Below are positions 21,824-33,362 of a stretch of 64,000 nt of DNA, piece after piece. A program made the translations under genes and the position numbers. The notes below the pieces were generated by a model. It saw only the letters and a program-made list of their open reading frames with translations, searched no databases and was not told where the DNA came from. The stretch is taken from assembly GCF_947172395.1 (NCBI RefSeq), contig NC_069090.1:12848329-12912328 (forward strand), in the 5' to 3' direction. Each line of letters starts with the position of its first letter. Within the stretch, counting starts at the first letter, position 1. Origin of the DNA: Bicyclus anynana. Lineage: Eukaryota > Arthropoda > Insecta > Lepidoptera > Nymphalidae.

Positions 21824-24800
21824 ATGACTTACCCATCAGAAGCAATTTTTTGGTACATTCAAGAGCTGACAGCGGGAATTATCGCTGAAAGTGGTATACC
21901 GAGCGATAGATATCATTTGGGAAAAATTATACATCGCAGCCTGAAAGATGCACCCGACCATATATTGCAGGTAAGCTTTTTATTGCCATGAACAATAATT
22001 ACCAGTGGGTTTTAACTAGGGTTAAAAACATTATTCTCCTTAAGTCATGTTCCACACATATGTGGGTCGTGACCACCTCCATCCTTGAATTTCAATTTTA
22101 ATGTGTCACACCACGTATTGTATCTTCGGCCATTCGGAGAGCATTGTAGATCATGAAGTCAAGTGTGTTGCGGATCTGATCAGCCTAACCTTCCTTCCAC
22201 ATTGCCAGTGACCATCAGTTCCTCCAGAATATCTCCGTCTTTCCTGGCAATGTGTCCGAAGTAGTCAATCCAGAAATCGCTTGAGGCAGATGGTAGAGTC
22301 TAGTTTTTACTCCGAGTCGAGAAAGATGCCTTGGACCTAAATGCAGTCAACGGGATCTGGAGCATTTTTCGCAACAAAAACATTATACATAGGGTTATAC
22401 ATTATAAATAGGATGTAAAAATTTAATATTCCTTCTCCAATACCGTAATAAATATGTAATGTATGTATGTAACTAACTATATTATGTAGATATTCATTTT
22501 ATATTAAATTACATTTGTACTAAACTTACTTAAATCAGTTTTAAATTATGTTTTTAAATATTAAGTCACGGTATAAATCCAGTTAGTCTCAAGGTTAAAA
22601 ATGATATTTAATTATATTTTATTAACACAAACCTATGTTAAAATTTGTACTTAGCAAGTTTTTTTTTTTTGTAAACCGGATTTGTTTACAGATAGACGGA
22701 GCTAACGGTGAGAAAGACACATTCAAATCTGCTTTAGAACGATCTAAACAATGCGCAAAAGCCTTCAGAAGCCTGGGTCTAAAGTACCAGGATGTGATAG
22801 TCATAATGGCGCCCAATCATATAAACCTGGTTATTCCAATGTATGCTGCCCTGTTCAATGGTATTCAAGTAGCTTGTGTTGATATGACATTAGGCGTCAG
22901 TGAGTATGAATTATTATTTATATTGTATAATAGCCATATACGTTAAAATAATCTCGAAAGATTTGCACCGATTGCTTTAAAATTTTTACACAATAATAGT
23001 TAACTCGATCAAAAGATTATTTTTAACCCCCGACGCAAAAAGAGTGGTGTTATAAGTTTGACGTGTCTGTCAGTCTGTCTGTGACACCATAGCTCCCAAA
23101 TGGATGAAGCGACTTATAGTTTGTTTTGTATGAAAGGCGTTTTTCACTTATGTGCGAGTGTTCTTAGCATGTTTTAAAGTTCTGGGGTAGGTTCTGATAG
23201 TGGGAAAGTATAATCAGCGCCGGCCCGAAGTAAATTTTAAAATGGAGCGAGATCCAAATATGGCGCCTCTCCTGTTTGTTCTTTATATTATGTAGATACC
23301 TATACCAAATTATGAGTTTAAAGTAAGAATGGAACGCGAAGATCTCGACCATACGCTGGGGGTGACCAATTGAAAATCAGGAGCAATACCGTCTACGCTT
23401 GATTAGGATTATCATTTAGGCGCTCTCTAGGATTTGGCGCCTGGAGCGACTGCTCCGTTCGCCGTATGGACGGGCCCGGCCCTGAGTATAATCGAATGTC
23501 TGCAAATACACTCAAGTAGGGTGTAATTAATAATTTCGTGACCTTCTGGAGGTTTCAAAATTTTAAATTTTTATCGAAACAGTTGCCGTCATCGTCATCG
23601 GTTTCTTATATTCTTCCACACAGTTAAGGAAATTCTTAATTCACGCGGCAGATGGCGTCATCTAGTAATCTCTGGATATTGTAGTTGGTTAGTCTTGTTA
23701 CAAGTAAATATTACAAAAGCATTGAACGCTTTGTCGAGATAACTTTGGTTTGGTATTACTAATATCTGCTGAAGCATATGCATTAAAAGTAATCAAATAA
23801 AAAACCATAAGAACAGCTGAAAAAAATCGAATTCAATTCAGCAAAATATGCAGCTAATAAAATTTCATAACGATTGTAAAATTTAAAACGTCCGCTGCGG
23901 CACTTATTTTTCTGTACTTTACTCTGGAGCGGTACGAGGTTTTTTGACCTCATTCTAGATCTTTTTGTGGTCCAGCACGAGGTCCATCGACCTCCTAACT
24001 CTCGAATACGCGGTCAATTGACTACGTACTGCAGCGAATGCGTTAAAACAACTTTATTAATTTACAGCCGAACTTCAAGATTCATTTAAATGCAACACGC
24101 CCAAAGCAGTATTTTGTCAGAGTTCAAACGTTGAAACCGTACGGGAGGCGTTAAAATTACTAAATAACCCAGCACAAATTATAGTATTCGACAAAAACGA
24201 ACAATATGAAAGCTTTCACCAGTTTCTGGAAAAGTATGGTCAAGATACGGCAGAAAATGATTTCAAGTAAGCAAAGTCAATTAAGAGTGTGCAATATGTA
24301 ATTTGGTATATTACAAATGGTTCCGGATCTCAGATTCTGGAAAAGTTAGGAGCCTGATATTTGGGAAATGATATTTCAAAGTGTTAGCTTCGTTATGACT
24401 ATACAAAATACACAATTTGTAAAACTTTTTTCGATAGTTTATTTTTTTTTGAAAAATCTCACATTTTGCTTTCAATCTCAGGAAAAGCAAACTAATTTTC
24501 TTAAATTTTTGTTTTGTATAAAAAATTAGGTATTTAATTTACTTGCAATTAGGTAAAAATGGTTTTGGTGCTCACGTCATAAAATTTGCGTCGCGCGTCA
24601 ATCGCTCCGTGCTTTTCACTCACGTGAAAGTCATAATTCGGCGTCTCGCTTGCGCTTCGAGTTTTATCCATATCGTACCGACGTGCTGCGCGCTCTTAAT
24701 GACTGTTCTGAAGACCTTCGTAATACGTTTCCGTCGTGCTAAGTACGAATATACTTCATATAGGTACTCGTACCTAATAATCACGTTTTAAACTGCCGTG

Positions 24801-27800
24801 ACTAAAAAAAATAATAGTTAAGTAGTGATACTTCCTACTAATAATAGAAACGCAAAAGTTTGTATGTTTGGATGTTTGTTACTCTTTAACGCCGCTACTA
24901 CTGAAGCGATTTGGCTGAAATTTGGAATGGAAATAGATTTTACTCTGGATTAACACATAGGCTACTTTTTATCCCGAAAAAATAATAGTTAAGTAGTGAT
25001 ACTTCCTACTAATAATAGAAACGCAAAAGTTTGTATGTTTGGATGTATGTTTGGATGTTTGTTACTCTTTAACGCCGCTACTACTGAAGCGATTTGGCTG
25101 AAATTTGGAATGGAAATAGATTTTACTCTGGTTTAACACATAGGCTACTTTTTCCCGAAATCCCGAAAACATCCATGGTTTCCCGAGATTTGCGAAAACT
25201 GATGATATGAACGTTTGTTACTCTTTCACGCCTCGACTACTGAACCGAAATAACTGAAATTAGGTATTGAGATAAATTATAGCCTGGATTAACATATAGG
25301 CTACTTTTTATCCCGGAAAAAACCATGGTTCCCGGGGGATTCGTGAAAAACTAAATTCCACATGGTGTCCGCTAGTATAAGATAAATAGAACCCACAACT
25401 CCACTATCAAGTTTATTACATCATCCAATTATTATTATATTATGATAATAAATATAGCAAATAAAACTATTTATTGCTTTGTGTAAGTTAGTAAGTATAT
25501 CCCAATTCTCACGTATTGCTAATGTTAATACGAATGTACCTTCTCGGACCAAAGCGAATTTGGAACCCTCGTACCTAACTTTAATTTTATGTTTTCGACC
25601 ATTATCTAGTAATATACCTGACATTTCAAAAGTGTTTGTAAACTAAGCCTAATTGAAATAAATGAACTTTGACTTAATGCTTGGACTTGTAAAAAGTTGC
25701 CAAATACCATAGAGACTCTACCTCTTACGCCTTACAGAGCACTCTATAACTCTATCATCAGCGTACAGTGTTATGCGTGAATGCTAGTCTTAAGTTCTCT
25801 ACAAACTATAAACTTTAGTCACAATGTGTGGCCTGACCTTCTTGTTATTGAAAGCACATGTAGCAAGTTTAAAAACCTTATAATTGACTTTTTCGTTAAG
25901 TTTAAGGGTTTTCTTAACTTTCAGTAATTCAATTTTCTTAATAATTGTAGATTTATAATAAAAGTTGTATTTTAGAAATGATTTCCATTTCTAAATTACA
26001 ATTTTTCAAGGAAATTAACGAATTATTTACTTAGAATTTACAATTTTGAAATTCAGCACGTGGATGAAGGAAAGTAAATATCTACTAACTACTCGTGATG
26101 GTCTACTAAACCGATTTGGCTGAAATTCGGAATGAAAATAGATTTTACTCTGGATTAACACATAGCCTACTTTTCATTCCGGAGAAGGCTATGGTTCCCT
26201 CGGGAAAAATTGAATTCCACGTTCGCTAGTAAGTACCTAATAAAATACAAAATGGTTACAGACCAGCTGACTTTGATCCCGCGATAACAAATGCAATTTT
26301 AATGCCGACCAGCGGATCCACCGGGACGCCGAAAACAGCTGTATTGACTCACAAGAACATATTGGTTGGCTTTCCGCACGTACTGTAAGTATTATCTATA
26401 GTCTGGCAAGTTGGTCATCAGTCGTGGGTTTTTCATTCATCGCTACACGCCCCCCGGTCCGATGATGCCAAGCTATAGCAGTGGCGTGCACTTCATACAT
26501 GCAAAGACGCACTGTGTGTGGAGTCCTTACAAGACTGTATCGGCGAAGGAATTTTCCATTTTGTACAATCTTTACGTACAATGCTTACCCTAGTTAAAAA
26601 CCTTGTACACGTCGCTGAGTATTAGTATCTACACAAGCACATTAGCCTTTGAACTAACACCGTCCTGCTGGCCTATTCACTAATTTGGTCTTTATTAACA
26701 ACCTATTAAAATAAACATTAAATCAACTGACAAATGTCATCTACTAACTGTATGATATGCACGAAGGGTTGTCAGTAGGCACCGGATGACGTTTGTTGCA
26801 TATAGAGTCTCAATCGTATAAGTCAATTAACATACGTCAAAGTTAAAGAATTATTTTGCTGGGCATTTAGCCAAGTGGCATATCAATTCTCTTTCTACAA
26901 TCGCAAACGCTACGAAAAATTTAAAAGTTTGAAGAATGAATGAAGTTGCTTGTCGTGATGCTTAAAAAATTGCTTGACGTCATTCTTTTGCCATTGAAAC
27001 AAAGATTTTATTTCATTACACGCTTCTTTTACACGCTTTTTTTTCACGCTTATATTAGATTCACTTGTAACTATGTATGTAAGAAAATCTTGGAATCTTA
27101 ATTTGACCCAATTTGACACATTTGGTCTTCGATTAGGATGAATTTTTTTTACACACGCTTTGAGTTCTGATGACAATACATGACTACCTAAGAAACATTA
27201 CAAACCCAATATGGTGGCCTCCCGAAGATGGCGGACTGGCTGTTTGAAACCCACCCATGACATGGATATCAAATACGAAAAAAATAGTCTTGACTTAAAT
27301 CCAATATTTGTAATTTTTAGTCCGAGCTTAAAGTGTGTTTTTAGTTTTTTAGACTAATTATAGTTATTTTTCAGATCTGTTTGTACTAACTTTCCAACGC
27401 CATTCAAAATAACAATAGTTATTTCACCCATCCAATGGGTGTCTGCAGTTTTTCAATTTATAATGGGACCCATATTGAGATTCACGCGGGTGCAGACGTC
27501 TTCTTCACTAACAGCAGAGCATGTTCGTTACTTGATTAATAAGTACAAGGTGATTCATTATTTTTCATATTTATTAACTAGCTGACGCCGCACGGTTTCA
27601 CCCGCGTGGTTCCCGTTCCCGTAGGAATAAGGGTATAATATATAGTCTATAGCCTTCCTCGATAAATGGGCTATCTAACACTGGAAGAATTTTTCAAATC
27701 GGACCAGTAGTTCCTGAGATTAGCGCGTTCAACCAAATTAAACAAACTCTTCAGCTTTATAATATTAGTATAGATAGGTTGTATAAATGCGATTGTAAGT

Positions 27801-30800
27801 TTGTTTTTATGGTTTTACGCCTTAAACTCTACACCGATTAGAAATCCTTTTAAATTACTTTAAGCTCTACAAATACCTAGATAGGTAATATAATGTTTAA
27901 TTTGTTTAGAATAAAATATTTTTAACAAAAAAAAATTGAACCGACTTCATAATCACAAAAATAAACTAAAAAGCAAAAAATAACATAGTACCTATGTGCT
28001 ACCTTCTGATCACTTTGAAGGCGGCCACCCTATCGGCAATGACGTACCGCCAAGCGATTTAGCGTTCCGGTACGATGGCGTGTAGAAACCGAAAGGAGTG
28101 TGGATTTTCATCCTCCTCCTAACAAGTTAGCCCGCTTCCATCTTAGATTCCACCATCACTTACCATCAGGTTAGATTGTAGTCAAGGGGTAACTTGTACA
28201 GAATAATTTAAAAAAACCCAAGAGGATAAAAACTATGTTTGTTGCTTTCTTGCTTAACTGTCAAAGCGAAGCTTGACTTGGTCTGCTAGTATGAGTAAAT
28301 TATATTGAAAAAGTTGTACATCTGAGGATTGAATAGGGCTTATGGAAATTTAGTATTAAGCTTCGCTTATGCGCTCAAAATGTAAAATACCACTTAACTA
28401 CTCAAATATCATAAGATTTTTTTATATCCAAGGTATTAAAAAAAACTATTAATTAAATTTATTAATAGTTTATTAATAAATAAACTATGTTTATTTATTA
28501 TTCAGCCGGAATACACAATAACAAGCCCCACGTTTCTAACGACTCTAATAATGCCCGGTCGAGAAAAGTGTGATTTCACTTCTTTCCAATGGCTCATGGT
28601 GGGCGGCAGCAACGTTACTGAAAAGCTTATTGAAGACACAAAGGTTGGTATTGCAATGATATTTTACTAATAGATGCGTCATCTATACATTAAATCTATC
28701 TATCTATATCTATACTTATAATAAAACTGATCAAATTCTATACATTAATTCACAATTTGAGATTTTACGTATACCATTTGTAACACCAAACGTTACCTTG
28801 GAATAAAGGACTACTATCGCCATCTAGAATCTATACTAATATAATAAAGCTGAAGAGTTTGTTTGTTTGTTTGTTTGTTTGATTGAACGCGCTAATCTCA
28901 GGAACTACTGGTCCGATTTGGAAAATTCTTTCTGTGTTAGATAGACCATTTATCGAGGAAGGCTATAGGCTATATATTATCCCCATATTCTTACAGGAAC
29001 GGGAACCACGCGGGTAAAACCGCGCGGCGTCAGCTAGTTTATAATAAAACTGTACCAAGTACATTTTTACATTCCGCACATTGAAGATATTTTGAAATTT
29101 TTTGTGGGGGGCATTAAGTAATCGATACTGAAGCTTAAAATATTGTTTTTCGATTTTTTGTCAGTCTGTCTGTCCGTGTTTTTTTGTTATTCGGGCATAA
29201 AACTTCGCTGAAACTACTGAATGAATTCAAATAAATGAAACACACGGAAACCGCAAATTTTCTTTACATACCACAAAGTAACCTTATTTTTTTTACCTTT
29301 CATAATAGAAATTGTTAACATAAAGGTACTTAATTTTTACTTATTTAAATTCAGAAACTAATGCCTAAAACCCATGTGCGCATATGCTACGGCATAACAG
29401 AGGGAAGCGGTATGATTTTTAACTTCGCGTACGCGCCGGCTGGTTCAGTTGGTTTTCCGACTGGGCATTTTCAGTATAAGGTAAGAAACAAACTGAAAGA
29501 AAGAAATGCTAAAGAATCATTTCTGTAAAATACAGGAATGCACAAAGGAACCTCCACATGGTGTTTGTTGACTTAGAGAAAGCGTATGACAGAGTACTCC
29601 GTGAGATTGTATGGTGGGCAATGAATGTGAAGAAAATATATTAGAATAGTGAAAGAAATGTACAGAGAGGCAACCACGAGCATACAGTCAGAAGCTGTTG
29701 TTACCGACAAGTTTCATGTGGAGGTGGGTTTGCACCAAGGATCGGCTTTAAGCCCCTATTTGTTTTTTCTCTATTCTGGCATCTTGGTACATGCTGTACG
29801 CCGATGATATTGTTCTTGTCGGAGAGAATACTTCTTAAGTATAGCAGACTCGGAAAATGGCAGAAGAAAAGTGTTGGCCTACGAATCAGCTAAACGAAAA
29901 CTGAATATTTATCCTTACACTTTCGTGACACATCTCAATCCTCCAAAATTGTCATAAATGGTGTGTGATTTTGTCAAGTCGCTTTTTCAAAACGACGACA
30001 ATGTGAATCGAGGCATGAAAAGTAGACTGAATGCGGTATGGATGACATGGCGACAGGTCTCAGGTGTACTATAAAATGGTTGTAAGACCTGTCGTGCTGT
30101 ATAGATCAGAATGTTGGGTACCACCCAAGGGGCTCAATAAAGGAGGAATGCATGTGAACGAAATGCGTATAGGTATGTTAAGATAAATCTTTAACATTGC
30201 AGAGATGTTTCAAATGAAAGTTTCCAGCACATATTAATGATAACAGTCAATATACACTGAATATGAGACGAAAAATTATTGCCCAGAGCAAATAGAATTA
30301 ATGAGCTCTTATTGAGATCAACACAATTTTTTCCTTTGATAAGGTCGGGTTTTAGATGCTTAAAGTAATAAACATCAATAGTATAGTGTAATAAAATGTC
30401 ATTGATAAAAACATAGCTAACGGATCCTACAACGGATGAAGAAATACTTACGCATAATTTAACCGGAGAATTGCGGTTAAAGGGACCCGCTTTGTTCAAG
30501 GTATGTAACAACAATCATTACATATACAGGGTGTCCCGTAAATATCACGACATACTTTGCAGAGTGATAGTTGACATCAAGGCTGACTAATTGTATGTAA
30601 ATGTAAATTGTACGATGTCTGTTCATCTGGGCTAATCTCTGGAACATCTGAACCGATTTTAATAGGAAATCTATCGAAAAATAGTGCAAGTTATTGAGCA
30701 AAATAAAGGCTATTTTTTATCCCGGATACTAAAAAGTTCTCGCGGGATTTGTATAGGACTGTATTTTACATTTTTTTTTTATTGCAGTGTTATTACAACA

Positions 30801-32570
30801 ACCCTGTGATGACGAAGGCAACATTCGACGATGACGGCTGGTTCAAGACTGGTGATTTGTTTTACAGAGACGAACACCACAATTACTATTATGTTGACCG
30901 CCTCAAATTGCTATTGAAATACAGGAACCATCAGGTAACTTGTCCTTGGGTAATAGAAACACAATAACAAAACTGCATCACACGTTATTAATTTCTCGCA
31001 TCAAGTTGAATTCTCGATCCTTAATAAGTGATTGCAATCACAAGACAACTGGACACAATAGAGTAACATTGGATAACAATTAACATACTATACCTACGTC
31101 GAAATATCCACTTCCTTTTACCTACTAATATTGTATTGAAATAAAGTTTGTGGCGTTACAGTATCTATATATTATTGTATTCTCTTAACTGATTTTGTAT
31201 TTTTTTTTTACAAAACGCGAACTACATCTTCTTTAATACTAGTTTTTCTAAAGGGAACAACTAAATCGGGAGGAATTTTCATGAAGAACTTTTCAATAGA
31301 ACAGTAGTCAATCAAAAACTAATGGTGAGATCGATGATAACTAATGAAGTAATAATTATTATAAATTTTATTAAAACGAAAGTAATTTTTAAAGTTAAAG
31401 ATACTCAAGTAGAGAAATATTATGCTGTAAAAGTAGCAATGGTAAAGCAAGATTCTCGATCGAACTTAGACGCTCTACTACTACTTCTTCATATTACCGA
31501 CGCTACTGAAGTCGAAGGTACTCAGGCGCCTAACCAAAGGAAGGGTGAGAAAGGGGAGTGGAATTATATTTCACTGGCGCAACTGGGTCTGTGAGACCGC
31601 ATGTCTCCAGTTAAAGGTTTAATATTTTTCAGGTTTCTCCAGTGGAAATAGAGTCTGTGATAATAAAACACCCGGGGGTGTTAGATGTAGCAGTAACTGG
31701 TATACCTGACCCTGAATGCGGGGATCTGCCTGTTGCATTGGTTATACTTGAAGATGGGCACAAGGTTACCGCACAAGAAATTAAGGATTTAGTTAAAGGT
31801 GAAGAAAATAATTTAAAAATTAATGTAGAATAAGACTCTCTACCTCTCCATTTTGAACAATTCCAAAATTGACATGTTTTTGCATATAAAATAAAACTTA
31901 TTTAATTCAAACTTTAAACTAGAATTCAAGACGTTAAACTTCTGATAAATAATAAAAAAAAATACTTCACTGCATCTGGTAAATAATTAACTTAATCGCT
32001 TTTTCAACCGGTGGTCGAGTAAGACAGTACGTACTGACAACTTGAAATAAACAAATTATAACCAGATGTGGTACTGTATAAAAGGAAAGAAAATTTCCAT
32101 ATATAAAAATATCTATACCAATATTATAAAGTTGAAGAGTTTGTTTGTTTGTTTGATTGAACGCGCTAAACTCGTGAAAAACTGGTCCGATTTGAAAAAT
32201 TCTTTTAGTGTTAGATAGCTTATTTATCGAGGAAGGCTATAGGCCATAATATATATTATTATGGCCGTATTCCTACGGAAAACGGTTAAACCGCGCGTCA
32301 GGTAGTGTGATATATAGGTAATAATAACAATATATGTGATATAAGCTAATAGTTTATTTAATATTGATTTTAAATATATTAATATTAATTAATATTAGAA
32401 CAATATAAAGAGAAATGATAAAGCCATTTTACATTTCAGAATCGCTGACTGACACAAAGCAATTGAGAGGTGGAGTATTTTTTTTAAAAGAATTCCCTAC
32501 GACATCGACGTCGAAGTTGGACAGGGTGAAATTGAAGGAATTAGCGAAGATACTTAGCATAGGACAATAG
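21824..32570 (+). CDS. Luciferase-like / 4CL-like acyl-CoA synthetase, copy 3 (complete, 11 exons, 547 aa)
   Basis: Exons: 21824-21970, 22692-22899, 24068-24266, 26262-26384, 27375-27549, 28506-28643, 29355-29480, 30417-30500, 30788-30934, 31633-31798, 32440-32570; spliced length 1644 nt. Exon 6 is one codon shorter than in the other copies. P-loop PTSGSTGTPK, A5 motif YGITE, A7 aspartate in FKTGD, A8 arginine in DRLK, catalytic lysine in PTTSTSKLDR; KYRNHQVSP and SPIQW as in copy 1. The ATG follows CTTTTGCAG, so a spliced leader is likely. All introns are GT-AG. Introns are two- to five-fold longer than in copies 1 and 2, filled with RTE fragments, Helitrons and repeats R1/R2, yet the reading frame is intact, which suggests the gene is under selection. 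The C-terminus is SIGQ, with no PTS1. Substrate unknown. Confidence 0.92.
22040..22345 (-). pseudogene. C-terminal fragment of an RTE-like element in intron 1 of copy 3
   Basis: The minus strand reads IDYFGHIARKDGDILEELMV then TGNVEGRL (family: FGHI.R.D...LE.L...G.VEGKR), and nearer the end GGHDPHMWNM, the usual RTE tail. Stops interrupt it. Confidence 0.75.
23030..23480. repeat. Repeat-derived intron sequence (intron 2 of copy 3)
   Basis: 'ggtgttataagtttgacgtg' with 'tcagtctgtctgtgacacca' recurs at 40800-40870 and, reversed, near 52100-52160. A second piece with 'ggcgcctggagcgactgctc' and 'cgtatggacgggcccggccc' looks like another dispersed repeat. Confidence 0.4.
24833..25375 (+). mobile_element. 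Helitron-like element with internal tandem duplication (intron 3 of copy 3)
   Basis: It starts TCCTACTAATAATAG and ends GTGTCCGCTAG. A segment of about 170 bases beginning 'aataatagttaagtagtgat' is present twice in direct orientation (from about 24810 and 24980), so the 5' part was duplicated after insertion or during rolling-circle copying. Confidence 0.7.
26086..26232 (+). mobile_element. Truncated Helitron-like copy, just before exon 4 of copy 3
   Basis: Carries 'gatttggctgaaattcggaa' and 'ttttactctggattaacaca', ending ACGTTCGCTAG at about 26229, some 30 bases before the exon 4 acceptor. Confidence 0.55.
26665..26850 (-). repeat. Interspersed repeat (family R1), reversed
   Basis: Reverse complement of 20700-20885: 'ttggtctttattaacaacct', 'gacaaatgtcat' and 'agagtctcaatcgtataa'. 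Confidence 0.6.
27045..27366 (+). repeat. Interspersed repeat (family R2) ending 8 bases before exon 5 of copy 3
   Basis: Second copy of the repeat at 21460-21797. Its end merges into the TTTTTCAG acceptor of exon 5 (27375), so the acceptor tract may be repeat-derived. Confidence 0.65.
27578..27774 (-). mobile_element. Helitron-like (Lep1-type) copy in intron 5 of copy 3
   Basis: Begins CTAGCTGACGCCGCACGG and ends 'aatattagtataga', the reverse of the TCTATACTAATATT...GCGTCAGCTAG consensus seen at 28830-29037 and 42711-42934. Confidence 0.7.
28008..28205 (+). repeat. SINE family 1, 3' part
   Basis: 'gcaatgacgtaccgccaagc', 'gtgtagaaaccgaaa' and 'gttagcccgcttccatctta' as in 19796-20080; the tRNA-like head is missing. 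Confidence 0.6.
28830..29037 (+). mobile_element. Helitron-like (Lep1-type) full-length copy in intron 6 of copy 3
   Basis: Starts TCTATACTAATATAATAAAG, has a (GTTT)n stretch, and ends GCGCGGCGTCAGCTAG. It lies between an A... and a T, as expected for Helitron insertion. Confidence 0.75.
29555..30190 (+). pseudogene. RTE-like reverse transcriptase fragment in intron 7 of copy 3
   Basis: The plus strand reads NLHMVFVDLEKAYDRV (RT motif A, LEKAYD), then GLHQGSALSPYLFFL (motif B, QGSALSP), and after an internal loss LYADDIVLV (catalytic YADD, motif C). Near the end is VVRPVVLYRSECWVPP (family: MLYG.ECW). Frame changes and deletions show it is dead. Confidence 0.85.
32113..32305 (+). mobile_element. 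Decayed Helitron-like (Lep1-type) copy in intron 10 of copy 3
   Basis: TCTATACCAATATTATAAAG at the start, GTTT repeats, and a degraded end (CCGCGCGTCAGGTAG). Confidence 0.6.
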
Positions 32571-32774
32571 TTTTAAAAAAATGTTGGTTACGTCATATTT
32601 TTTAAAACTATTTTAACAAATTAGATGTGAAGCTGGCATATTTATTATATAATGTACCAATGAACATAATATTATAAGGTTTAAACTAATCAATATTATA
32701 AGCTGGTCTTAGTTGATTATATATTGCGGTTGTTATTAATTTGATGTTAATGTTAATAAGTTGTTATTATAGAT

Positions 32775-32945
32775 TAAGTTAGTAAATATACCGGCTGACT
32801 CAAAATTGAGATTCTATGTCATCCGATACCTACTGACCACCCTTTGTGGATATCATACAGTAGATAGATGACATTTATCAGTTAATTATATGATTATTTT
32901 TATGAGTTGTTAATAAAGACCAAATTAATGACAGCTGGACTACCA
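32775..32945 (+). repeat. Interspersed repeat (family R1) after copy 3
   Basis: Matches the last part of 20430-20885 ('aaattgagattctatg', 'gtggatatcatacagta', 'gttaataaagaccaaa'). The rest of 32571-33206 holds nothing I recognise. Confidence 0.55.
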
Positions 32946-33362
32946 CAGCTAGGCCAGCTGTCATTAATTCACATCTACATCATCTGTAGTAGGCCTTTAA
33001 AATAGATTAATTATTAAAAAAGTTAGATACCTACATTTAGTTTTATTTAGTTAAGTATTAGTATGTTTAGAAACTGTATTATTTAACTAAATATGAATAA
33101 AACCACTGAAAGTTGACCGTTGAACAAACTAGTACCTATTCATTATTTTGTGCGTCTACGCTTCGTTTGTTATTTCGAAGTTAACATTTTCGATGCAACT
33201 CATTAAGGCCGAGGCCCCATTAGTGCGTTGCGCTGCGTTGCGTCGCGTCATCGCAACGGAACAACGCATTGTATGCCACACCTGTGTTGCGTTGACGCTG
33301 CGCCAACGCAACGCAAGAGGGTATGCACGCCGACGCAGCTGCGTCTCAGTTCAGCCTTTGCA

